Source: Ferruginibacter sp. | GTDB lineage: Bacteria; Bacteroidota; Bacteroidia; Chitinophagales; Chitinophagaceae | Assembly (NCBI GenBank): GCA_025352435.1 | Contig: JANXTN010000196.1 | Coordinates: forward strand, 1 to 5,550 | DNA length: 5,550 bases | Direction: 5' to 3' | Part shown: piece after piece, positions 1 through 5,550 of the stretch | How the letters are laid out: each line of letters begins with the position of its first letter | Numbering within the stretch: the first letter of the stretch is position 1 | The notes under the pieces: generated by a model | What the model was told of the DNA's origin: nothing | What the model saw: the letters and a program-made list of their open reading frames with translations, nothing else | The model's database searches: none | Position numbers and translations under genes: made by a program

Positions 1-273
1 GCATTAAGTGTTTCTTCATTGCTGCATGTATTGAGTGCAGCAGCTGTTTTTTATGCAGGATTTTACGGAAATTTTAGTTGGTTTTATTGGATGGGTACAG
101 CTGTGTTTTGCGGTATGCTTATTTACCAGCATGCTATTGTAAAATCGAAAGATCTTAGTCGGGTGAATATTGCTTTTATGATGGCTAATGGTATTGCATC
201 TGTTGTGTTTGCTGTGTTTGTGTTACTAGATTTATTCTTGTTGAATAACGGAATTTGGGTGCTAAACGGATAA
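1..273 (+). CDS. UbiA-family polyprenyltransferase, C-terminal fragment (5' end outside window)
   Basis: The frame is open from the first base and ends at TAA 271-273, giving the last 90 residues of a gene that starts upstream. The TTG at 19 is an internal codon, not a start. The sequence is strongly hydrophobic, with about three membrane segments (roughly residues 7-20, 24-39 and 58-80). It carries the segment YQHAIVKSKDLSRVN (about residues 43-57) followed by NGIASVVFAVF, which I recognise as the C-terminal pattern of UbiA-like 4-hydroxybenzoate-type prenyltransferases of Bacteroidota. The family transfers a polyprenyl chain to an aromatic acceptor at the inner membrane during quinone synthesis. 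Since Bacteroidota generally use menaquinone, the enzyme may act in that pathway (MqnP- or MenA-like), but the DDxxD catalytic motifs lie outside the window, so substrate and symbol stay open. The gene converges on the doxX-like gene. The stop is followed by no clear T-tailed terminator of its own. Confidence 0.8.
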   Translation, partial: ALSVSSLLHVLSAAAVFYAGFYGNFSWFYWMGTAVFCGMLIYQHAIVKSKDLSRVNIAFMMANGIASVVFAVFVLLDLFLLNNGIWVLNG

Positions 274-316
274 GCGTGTTGCACAATAAAAGTCGAACAA
301 AGATAGATTGCTGAAA

Positions 317-457
317 GGCTGCGGGACAATGTCATTTAGTTAAGGAAACGAGCTGCCGGGTTGAGCCTGTCGAAACCAGGTTTTAATCGTATTATGATAG
401 CATCGATTTCGACAAGCTCAGTCTGACAATCCTTAACTAAATGGCATTGGGCTGCGG
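317..457. repeat. 8-bp direct repeats flanking the inverted-repeat element
   Basis: GGCTGCGG occurs at 317-324 and again at 450-457, directly against the outer limits of the inverted-repeat element. An exact 8-base duplication there is what a target-site duplication would look like. The right copy also supplies the left arm of the hairpin at 451-466. The assignment is tentative because the repeat is short and the exact element ends (325 or 327 on the left) are inferred from the arms. Confidence 0.45.
325..449. repeat. 125-bp MITE/REP-like inverted-repeat element
   Basis: The arms at 327-346 (caatgtcatttagttaagga) and 430-449 (tccttaactaaatggcattg) are reverse complements over 20 bases with one difference (T332 against G444), which would be a G-U wobble in RNA. 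A second, nested pair lies inside: 361-375 (ttgagcctgtcgaaa) against 407-421 (tttcgacaagctcag), with one true mismatch (C367/A415) and one wobble (361/421). The whole can fold into a long hairpin with an A/T-rich tip around 376-406. It has no coding capacity. The inner TGAGCxTGTCGAAA arms resemble a palindromic extragenic motif that I recall as common in Bacteroidota genomes; this is recollection, not a search result. It is either a non-autonomous transposon remnant or a REP/REPIN-type repeat. Lying downstream of the prenyltransferase gene, it could also stop transcription or protect its mRNA 3' end. Confidence 0.7.
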
Positions 458-513
458 AATTGCAGCGAAAATCCTTTTTGAGGAACGAGAGAAGATTGCA
501 ACTGAAAGCCCGG
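451..513. repeat. Possible dispersed extragenic repeat with GCTGC/GCAGC hairpin
   Basis: GCTGC (451-455) and GCAGC (462-466) form a perfect 5-bp stem around GGAATT. The following stretch to about 513, read on the minus strand, contains gggctttcagttgcaatct, then a tcctcaaaaagga inverted pair, then the hairpin. This resembles a non-coding motif I remember from between genes in Sphingobacteriia and Chitinophagaceae. The resemblance is from memory only. A related segment sits on the other side of the element: AGATTGC..TGAAAG at 305-317 against 493-508. Whether this is a repeat family can only be settled by a genome search. Confidence 0.3.
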
Positions 514-550
514 ACAAGAGTTCAATAAAGAGTTACAGACTAAAGCCACA

Positions 551-613
551 AAAGAAAAATGATCAGTAACTAATAAAAATTCACTATTAACGAGAAGATT
601 ATTTACTGATCAT
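551..613 (-). terminator. Probable intrinsic terminator of the doxX-like gene
   Basis: On the minus strand, ATGATCAGTAAATAAT (613 to 598) is followed after a 23-base loop by ATTAGTTACTGATCAT (574 to 559). The arms pair over 15 of 16 positions: 11 contiguous pairs, one mismatch, four pairs. Directly after the stem comes ATTTTTCTTTTG (560 to 549), a T-rich tract as expected of a Rho-independent terminator on this strand. The + strand has no T-run after the stem, so termination would be one-way. The stem is A/T-rich with a long loop, so it is weaker than a typical terminator. Unusually, its first arm contains the last three codons and the stop codon of the gene. Confidence 0.55.
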
Positions 614-1003
614 GCTATCTACACTCACTTTGCCTGCACCTAAAAGAAAAAGGGTTACATAACTTAATATGTACAGCGAAATATCTTCCTCTCCCAAATA
701 ATCGTTGTGATGGACCTTCCACATAGCTACGACCATTGTGATAATTAATGGAATGCATGCAAACCTTGTAAACAAACCAATGATCAAAAGAAGAGAGCAG
801 AAAAACTCTGCAAATATTACAAGGATCGTGGATGCTCTTTGCCCAATCCCTAGAAAATTAATCATGTGACTTACTGTATCATTAAAATGTGTGAGTTTTT
901 CGTAACCATGCTGTAGCATTAAAATTCCTGCGACTATCCTGATCAGTAACATCGCTGTGTTAAATGCTCCTGCGGAGTATTTAGTGGAAAGTAATCTTCT
1001 CAT
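599..1003 (-). CDS. DoxX-family integral membrane protein
   Basis: This is a complete 134-residue frame from ATG (1003-1001) to TAA (601-599). Four hydrophobic helices are visible, at about residues 14-31, 56-77, 81-96 and 109-123, as usual for this small inner-membrane family. Family-like motifs include LIRIVAGILMLQHGYEKL (20-37), a glutamate in the second helix (AEFF, E66), GLFTR (76-80), and GAGKVSVDS (122-130) near the C-terminus, which matches the usual GxGxxSxD ending. The Met start fits because the first helix motif follows at the normal distance. No Shine-Dalgarno is present; the leader is A/C-rich, as is usual in Bacteroidota. DoxX proteins are associated with redox and stress functions in some bacteria, but most, including this one, have no defined substrate or partner. 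The gene stands alone, convergent with the prenyltransferase gene and divergent from the TPR gene, with its own probable terminator. Confidence 0.88.
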   Translation of the reverse strand: MRRLLSTKYSAGAFNTAMLLIRIVAGILMLQHGYEKLTHFNDTVSHMINFLGIGQRASTILVIFAEFFCSLLLIIGLFTRFACIPLIITMVVAMWKVHHNDYLGEEDISLYILSYVTLFLLGAGKVSVDSMISK

Positions 1004-1133
1004 TTTGTTGGTTTTGGTTTTTGGTGAATATGGATTAAAAATTATTCTTTTATCAAGTCTTTAACAGCAAAGTAAAAATACTTTTCATTTGTTTACATTG
1101 CGCAATATCCGATTTTTATTTATTTCTAATCGG

Positions 1134-1144
1134 TATAATCTTTG
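1134..1144 (+). promoter_or_regulatory. Weak candidate promoter for the TPR-barrel operon
   Basis: TATAATCTTTG contains a TATAAT hexamer (1134-1139) and ends in TTTG with the spacing of the Bacteroidota -7 element TAnnTTTG (AAtcTTTG at 1137-1144, one mismatch). Transcription would start near 1150, leaving a leader of about 45 bases before the ATG at 1197. I find no matching TTG-type -33 element at 17-23 bases upstream, so the call rests on the proximal element and its position alone. Confidence 0.25.
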
Positions 1145-1196
1145 ATAAGTCAGCGTTCAGACCCGAATAGCTTTTAACTACAATTTAAAACAACTG

Positions 1197-4100
1197 ATGC
1201 ACAAACAACATTCTCTTACTATTTTGGCTGTAATGCTTAGCTGTGCTGCGTTTGCGCAACCTACACATATTGTTACTGATGATGAAAAAGATTATAAAAC
1301 TGCAAAAGAATTCATCGCTAAGGAACAGTATGCATTTGCATATCCGCTGGTAAAAGAATTGAAATTAAAATACGAGCCAAATAAAAAAACAGACCATGCA
1401 TATTTAAATGATGATATAGATTATTACAATGCCTTGTGCGAATTAAAATTGCTACAGGATATTGGTAAAGAAGATGCGATACTTTTTATAAACAGCGTGA
1501 ACAATGCGCCACGCAGCCAGATAATGAGTTTTCACCTGGCACACTATTATTTTTTAAAGAATGATTTTCAAAATGCGATCACTGCTTTTGATAATGCACG
1601 AGTTGAAAATCTAAGTAATGAACAGATTGCAGATGCGAAATTTGAAAAGGCTTATTCCTATTTTAACCTGAAGCAATTTGCGGTAGCAAAACCGTTGTTC
1701 AATGAAATACACCAGCTTTCTTCAGGCAAATATTACATACCTGCAAATTATTATTATGGCTTTATAAGTTATTATGATAAGCAATACAGTGAGGCATTGT
1801 CTGCATTCAAACTTGTAGAAACCTTTGATGAATACAAAGGTGTGGTGCCGTATTACATTGCTGAGATTTATTATTTTCAGGGCAAAAAGGATGATGCATT
1901 GCGCTACGGCGAAAGTGTACTTACCCGTAAAACACAATTGTACTATGATAAACAACTGCGCTTGTTAATAGGGCAGATTTATTTTGAGAAAAAAGAATAC
2001 GAGAAAGCGTTGCCACTTTTGGAAGCGTATGTAAACAGCACAGATAAGGTTTCTAAAGAGATATTATACGAATTAAGTTTTTGCTATTATACTGCAGGCA
2101 ATACCCAAAAAGCCATTGAAGGTTTTAAGCAGTTGAGCAATGAGAAAGATTCTATGGGTCAAAACAGCATGTACTTGTTGGGCGATCTTTATTTAAAAAC
2201 TGGTGATAAGTTAAATGCAAGAACAGCATTTCAATACAGTGCATTCAATAGCAGCAATGCGCTTCAACAAAAAGTTTCCAGATTTAATTATGCAAAGCTG
2301 TCTTATGAATTGGGTTACCAGGATGTTGCATTAAATGAAATAAAAAGCTACCTGCAGAAATATCCAAACTCAGAATATGATAGCGAGGCAAAAGAGATAC
2401 TGGTTTCTCTACTAGCTCGTACAAATAATTTTACTGATGCACTTTCTTTGTATCAATCCATTGACAGACCTACTGCTGCCATGCAAAAAGTGTATCCGGT
2501 TATATTGTATGGTAAGGCTATTGAATACATAAATGACCAGCAATTTGCAAGAGCAGATGAGTTGTTTGCAAAAATTATAATCGATGCGAATTCGGGCAAG
2601 AATGCTGCTTATGCAAACTTTTGGCGGGGAGAAATTGCTTATCGTCAGCAACGATACGATGACGCAGTGAGATACCTGACACTGTTTTTGCAAAGTGGTG
2701 TACCAAGCCAAGGTGAAGCAAATCAACAGACGGCTAAGTATAATATTGGATACAGTAGATTTCAAAAAGAGGATTATAAAAATGCCTCCCAATATTTTGA
2801 ACAGGTTGTGAAAAATGTAAGTGCTTCATCTACATCAATTGAGCATGATGCATATTTGAGAAATGCAGATGCATATTATATGCAGAAAGATTTACCACGT
2901 GCAAATGCGATGTATGATGCTGCTATTGCGGCTGCATCCACACAAAGCGATTATGCTATGTACCAAAAAGCGATGATTGCAGGAATAAAAAATAGTGCAG
3001 AAAAAATTGCCATTTTAAACAATGTAAATAAGCAGTATCCAAAGAGTACTTTAAAGCAGGATATAAATTTGGAGATTGCACTTACCTATATTGCTGATGA
3101 AAAATTTAACGAAGCAGTTCCTTATTTAAATGCGGTGTTAGCATCAAACGATGGAGGTTTAAAACCGAGGGCATTGCTGAAATTGGGACTTGCATATTAC
3201 AACAGCAGCAATAACGGCGAGGCATTAAAAAGCTATACTCAACTTATTAAAACATATCCTCAATCGGCCGAGGCTGAAGAAGCTGCAGACATTGTAAAAA
3301 GTATTTATGTAGAGGAAGGAAAACCTGATGAGTATGTAAAACTGATGAATGAAAACGGTAAAATGGTTTCTATGTCTGAGGTGGATTCACTTTCTTATTC
3401 AGCAGCAGTAAATAAGTACAACGTCGGAGACTGCACTGCTGCCATAGCAGGTTACAATAATTATATAGCGAAATATAATGCAGGTGCAATTTTAATAGAT
3501 GCATATTTTCAGAGGAGTGAATGCTACCAAAAAAATAAGGATTTTGCAAATGCGCTTGTTGGTTATGCTTATGTAAATGCAAAAGGGAACAGTAAATATT
3601 TTGAAAAAGCTACATTGGAAGCTGCACGCATTTCTTATTTTGAAACGAAAAATTATGCAAATGCTAAAAAGTATTTTGAATCACTAAATAACAATGCGGT
3701 TAATCAAGATAACAAACTCGAAGCCTTAAGAGGTTTGGTACGCAGCTTTTATCAGTTGAAAGATTATACGGAAGCTTTTGTGGCTTCAAAAGAATTGCTT
3801 ACAAAAAAGGGGTTGAGTACCGATGATAAGTCAATAGGAAATCTGGTACTTGGAAAATCGGCACAGATTGCGGGTGACTGCAATGCTGCTGTTACAGCAT
3901 TTAAAGCCGTTGCTGCCATTAATAAATCTTTATGGGGTGCAGAAGCAAGGTATGAAATTGCGAACTGTTTGTTCTCCCAAAACAATTTAGCTGCCGCTGA
4001 AAAAGCTGCATTGGCTACGATCAAAGAGACAGGTTACGATGAGTGGGTAACGAAGTCGTATATTTTACTGGGAGATATTTTCGTTCAGCAAAAAGATTAT

Positions 4101-4229
4101 TTCAACGCAAAAGCAACTTATGAAAGTATTGCTAAAAATGCCTCTATAGAAATCTTAAAAACAGAGGCCCAATCTAAATTAGATAAGGCAATAGCTGCAG
4201 AGAAATCACAATCCAAAATTAATAACTAG
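1197..4229 (+). CDS. Secreted tetratricopeptide-repeat protein, about 1000 residues
   Basis: This 1010-residue protein runs from ATG 1197 to TAG 4227-4229. Residues 1-20 form a signal peptide (basic start, LTILAVMLS core, AFA cleavage site before QPT), so the protein is exported, most likely to the periplasm. Nearly all the rest is helical TPR-like repeats with the usual A/G-Y-A-F spacing. Clear units include residues 114-134, 148-170, 186-206, 219-240, 255-277, 290-312, 326-346, 474-498, 516-538, 556-578, 624-648, 661-684, 770-790, 806-829 and 952-975. The C-terminal part contains two alignable modules of about 90 residues (744-834 and 893-982), each beginning GDC and carrying a second cysteine about 30 residues later. 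No catalytic domain is seen; TPR solenoids usually bind partner proteins. The next gene, one base downstream, encodes an outer-membrane barrel, so the likely partner is that barrel or its cargo. No Shine-Dalgarno precedes the start. Its specific role is unknown. Confidence 0.9.
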   Translation: MHKQHSLTILAVMLSCAAFAQPTHIVTDDEKDYKTAKEFIAKEQYAFAYPLVKELKLKYEPNKKTDHAYLNDDIDYYNALCELKLLQDIGKEDAILFINSVNNAPRSQIMSFHLAHYYFLKNDFQNAITAFDNARVENLSNEQIADAKFEKAYSYFNLKQFAVAKPLFNEIHQLSSGKYYIPANYYYGFISYYDKQYSEALSAFKLVETFDEYKGVVPYYIAEIYYFQGKKDDALRYGESVLTRKTQLYYDKQLRLLIGQIYFEKKEYEKALPLLEAYVNSTDKVSKEILYELSFCYYTAGNTQKAIEGFKQLSNEKDSMGQNSMYLLGDLYLKTGDKLNARTAFQYSAFNSSNALQQKVSRFNYAKLSYELGYQDVALNEIKSYLQKYPNSEYDSEAKEILVSLLARTNNFTDALSLYQSIDRPTAAMQKVYPVILYGKAIEYINDQQFARADELFAKIIIDANSGKNAAYANFWRGEIAYRQQRYDDAVRYLTLFLQSGVPSQGEANQQTAKYNIGYSRFQKEDYKNASQYFEQVVKNVSASSTSIEHDAYLRNADAYYMQKDLPRANAMYDAAIAAASTQSDYAMYQKAMIAGIKNSAEKIAILNNVNKQYPKSTLKQDINLEIALTYIADEKFNEAVPYLNAVLASNDGGLKPRALLKLGLAYYNSSNNGEALKSYTQLIKTYPQSAEAEEAADIVKSIYVEEGKPDEYVKLMNENGKMVSMSEVDSLSYSAAVNKYNVGDCTAAIAGYNNYIAKYNAGAILIDAYFQRSECYQKNKDFANALVGYAYVNAKGNSKYFEKATLEAARISYFETKNYANAKKYFESLNNNAVNQDNKLEALRGLVRSFYQLKDYTEAFVASKELLTKKGLSTDDKSIGNLVLGKSAQIAGDCNAAVTAFKAVAAINKSLWGAEARYEIANCLFSQNNLAAAEKAALATIKETGYDEWVTKSYILLGDIFVQQKDYFNAKATYESIAKNASIEILKTEAQSKLDKAIAAEKSQSKINN
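3426..4142 (+). repeat. Two diverged ~90-residue modules within the TPR protein
   Basis: Residues 744-834 (bases 3426-3698) and 893-982 (bases 3873-4142) align end to end by eye with about one gap. Both begin GDC followed by xAA. Both have a second cysteine (C776; C924) about 30 residues after the first (C746; C895), and both close with a NAK..(Y/F)ES....NA segment. The DNA has diverged, so this is an old duplication or regular repeat periodicity rather than a recent copy. Confidence 0.5.
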
Positions 4230-4230
4230 T

Positions 4231-5550
4231 ATGTTTTTAAATAGTATAAAAAGGAAGTTTTATAGAATAGGGCTGTTGTTTTTTTGTTGCAGTTTTGCGT
4301 TGACAACTTATGCGCAGGAGCCCAAAAAAACACAATCGATAGACATTAACTCTTCCTATAAACCAGTACTTAAAAATGCGGTAAAGATAAATTTTGCAGG
4401 CTCGCAATTGCCAGCAGATACAACGGCACCAAGGCTTCAGTACAAAATTCCTTCGCAAAATTTATTTTATGCGTATAGCCCTATTTCTTTAAAACCATTG
4501 GCACTTGATCAGGATACGAACTTGTATTTGGGTAACAGGAAATTTTTAAAGATTGGGTACGGTAATTTTTCTACACCATATATCAGAGGGGGCATTAGTA
4601 TTGGAGATGGTAAGAAGAGTTTATTAAATGCGACAGGAAATTATATTAGCTCCAAAGGCAATATTGTAAACCAGGACTATACCCAACTAAACGCCAAAGC
4701 TGCGGGAAGTTATTTCTTTGAAAAGAATGAATTGTATGGTGGGCTTGAATTGAATGCAAACACATTTCATCTTTACGGATACGATCACAAAGCTTTCAAT
4801 TTTAAAAAAGATTCCATTCAACAGCAATTGCAGAATGTAACATTAAGAGCGGGTTTTAAAAATACCCAGCCAAATGAACTGGGTATTAACTACAACCCAA
4901 ATGTGGAGTTGAGTTTATTTACAAATAAGGATAAGGTGAATGAAACAGATGCCGTTATTATATTGCCTTTTGATAAAAATATTACAGAAAACTTTACAGC
5001 AAAAGTTGTTCTTAAAGCTGACTTAACTGATTATGCAACTCGTAATGTTGCTCCGAATAATATTAAGTTTTCAAATAACATAGTACAGGTTTCACCCTCA
5101 TTAAATTACCATGATGATATCTTCAAAATAAATGCAGGTATTACTCCTGCGTGGAATAATAAAAAGTATGAACTAATGCCTGATGTTTATGCAGAAGCCC
5201 AGTTGAAGGATAAGACCTTTGCTCTACAAGCAGGTTGGGTGGGGCGTTTGATAAAGAACAGTTACAAAAACCTAACAGCAATTAACCCTTATTTGTCTCC
5301 TGTTTTTATTCAATTAAATACAAAGGAAACTGAGTATTATGGTGGAATAAAGGCAAGTGTGGCCAAGCATTTTAATTTGAGTGCTAAAGCTGGCTTGGTA
5401 AGAAATAAGAATTTGCCATTTTTTATTAATGATACGGCTAGTGACAATAAATCTTTTAAAATAAGTAATGAAAGCAGTGTAAATAATTTTAGGATCCATG
5501 CTGATGTTGGATACATTAACCAGGATAAATTTTCACTAACAGCGGGTATA
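4231..5550 (+). CDS. Outer-membrane beta-barrel protein, TonB-dependent-receptor-like (3' end outside window)
   Basis: The frame opens at ATG 4231 and has no stop through 5550, giving 440 residues of a longer protein. It has a signal peptide (KRKFYR basic region, then IGLLFFCCSFALTTYA, cleavage near 28/29 before QEPKK). Next comes a short segment INSSYKPVLKNAVKINF-like in character (about 37-55; S42, Y43, K44, P45), then a proline-rich linker to about residue 100. From about residue 104 on, the sequence alternates polar and hydrophobic/aromatic residues with Gly-rich turns (for example KIGYGNFSTPYIRGG at 107-121 and ELYGGLELNANTFHLYGY at 167-184), as in transmembrane beta-strands. The layout recalls Bacteroidota proteins annotated as TonB-dependent receptors that lie beside large TPR genes. 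However, I see neither a plug domain nor a carboxypeptidase-like N-terminal domain. The start is one base after the TPR stop, so the two are co-transcribed and probably translationally coupled. Function unknown. Confidence 0.8.
   Translation, partial: MFLNSIKRKFYRIGLLFFCCSFALTTYAQEPKKTQSIDINSSYKPVLKNAVKINFAGSQLPADTTAPRLQYKIPSQNLFYAYSPISLKPLALDQDTNLYLGNRKFLKIGYGNFSTPYIRGGISIGDGKKSLLNATGNYISSKGNIVNQDYTQLNAKAAGSYFFEKNELYGGLELNANTFHLYGYDHKAFNFKKDSIQQQLQNVTLRAGFKNTQPNELGINYNPNVELSLFTNKDKVNETDAVIILPFDKNITENFTAKVVLKADLTDYATRNVAPNNIKFSNNIVQVSPSLNYHDDIFKINAGITPAWNNKKYELMPDVYAEAQLKDKTFALQAGWVGRLIKNSYKNLTAINPYLSPVFIQLNTKETEYYGGIKASVAKHFNLSAKAGLVRNKNLPFFINDTASDNKSFKISNESSVNNFRIHADVGYINQDKFSLTAGI

Larger units (their letters stand above)
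274..598. other. Convergent intergenic region rich in inverted repeats
   Basis: These 325 bases lie between two convergent genes, and I see no convincing coding sequence on either strand. Bases 274-316 show nothing I can name. Bases 317-457 hold an inverted-repeat element with flanking direct repeats. Bases 451-466 form a small hairpin, and 467-550 is A-rich sequence that may belong to an older dispersed repeat. Bases 551-598 hold most of the terminator of the minus-strand gene. Local G+C is higher at 317-375 and 450-515 than in the A/T-rich end next to the doxX-like gene, which fits a patchwork of mobile extragenic repeats. Confidence 0.7.

Noticed and set aside
123..335. Minus-strand open frame overlapping the prenyltransferase end
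   Set aside because: It is antisense to a recognisable family C-terminus and runs into intergenic sequence without domain features.
274..598. CRISPR array, tRNA or riboswitch in the intergenic region
   Set aside because: There are no regularly spaced direct repeats, no cloverleaf or T-loop pattern, and no downstream gene in the right orientation for a riboswitch.
1068..1074. TACTTTG on the minus strand as promoter of the doxX-like gene
   Set aside because: It is close to the Bacteroidota -7 element but one base short of TAnnTTTG, and the nearest upstream TTG is about 28 bases away, too far for a -33 element.
1197..1260. Lipoprotein signal (MLSC around C16 of the TPR protein)
   Set aside because: Met at -3 and Leu at -2 do not fit a lipobox, while AFA before Q21 is a good signal peptidase I site. 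This also argues against identity with the TPR lipoprotein SprE/PorW of the type 9 secretion system.
1722..4024. Minus-strand open frames inside the TPR gene (1722-1955, 2412-2792, 3370-3582, 3764-4024)
   Set aside because: They lie wholly within a well-supported coding gene, have low-complexity or implausible compositions, and show no recognisable domain.
4237..5499. Minus-strand open frames at 4237-4458 and 5314-5499
   Set aside because: They are antisense to the barrel gene, whose frame stays open with a signal peptide and regular strand pattern. The antisense products resemble no known protein.
1197..5550. SusC/SusD-type nutrient uptake pair
   Set aside because: The helical protein gene precedes the barrel gene, lacks a convincing lipobox, and is made of TPRs over 1000 residues; the barrel lacks the carboxypeptidase-like domain and plug of SusC. 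The resemblance is only a barrel beside a helical protein.
4231..5550. PorP/SprF-type barrel
   Set aside because: The visible part already exceeds the roughly 300 residues usual for that family without reaching the end, and I see no segment I recognise from it.

Overview
The window looks like chromosomal DNA of a Bacteroidota bacterium, probably of the Chitinophagaceae/Sphingobacteriia side. The basis is low G+C, no Shine-Dalgarno-like purine runs before starts, A/T-rich leaders, a UbiA-type prenyltransferase C-terminus of Bacteroidota style, and a roughly 1000-residue periplasmic TPR protein followed at once by an outer-membrane barrel gene. The lineage is inferred from sequence character; no rRNA or marker gene is present.

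Layout: (1) 1-273 is the 3' end of a UbiA-family prenyltransferase gene on the + strand. (2) 274-598 is a convergent intergenic stretch. It holds a 125-bp inverted-repeat (MITE/REP-like) element at 325-449, flanked by an 8-bp direct repeat and apparently inserted into an older extragenic repeat or hairpin. It also holds a probable intrinsic terminator that serves the minus-strand gene. (3) 599-1003 on the minus strand is a complete DoxX-family four-helix membrane protein. (4) 1004-1196 is a divergent intergenic region with weak promoter-like signals and a small inverted repeat. (5) 1197-4229 on the + strand is a 1010-residue secreted TPR protein. (6) 4231-5550 on the + strand is a second long reading frame that stays open to the window edge: a signal peptide, a short conserved-looking N-terminal segment, then beta-barrel-like sequence.

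The TPR and barrel genes are separated by one base and are almost certainly co-translated. I read them as a functional pair: a periplasmic TPR solenoid working with an outer-membrane beta-barrel. The arrangement recalls a recurring Bacteroidota gene pair annotated only as 'tetratricopeptide repeat protein / TonB-dependent receptor', whose function I do not know to be established. This pair is the best candidate here for an undescribed system. The prenyltransferase and DoxX genes look like ordinary housekeeping or membrane genes with no evident link to it.
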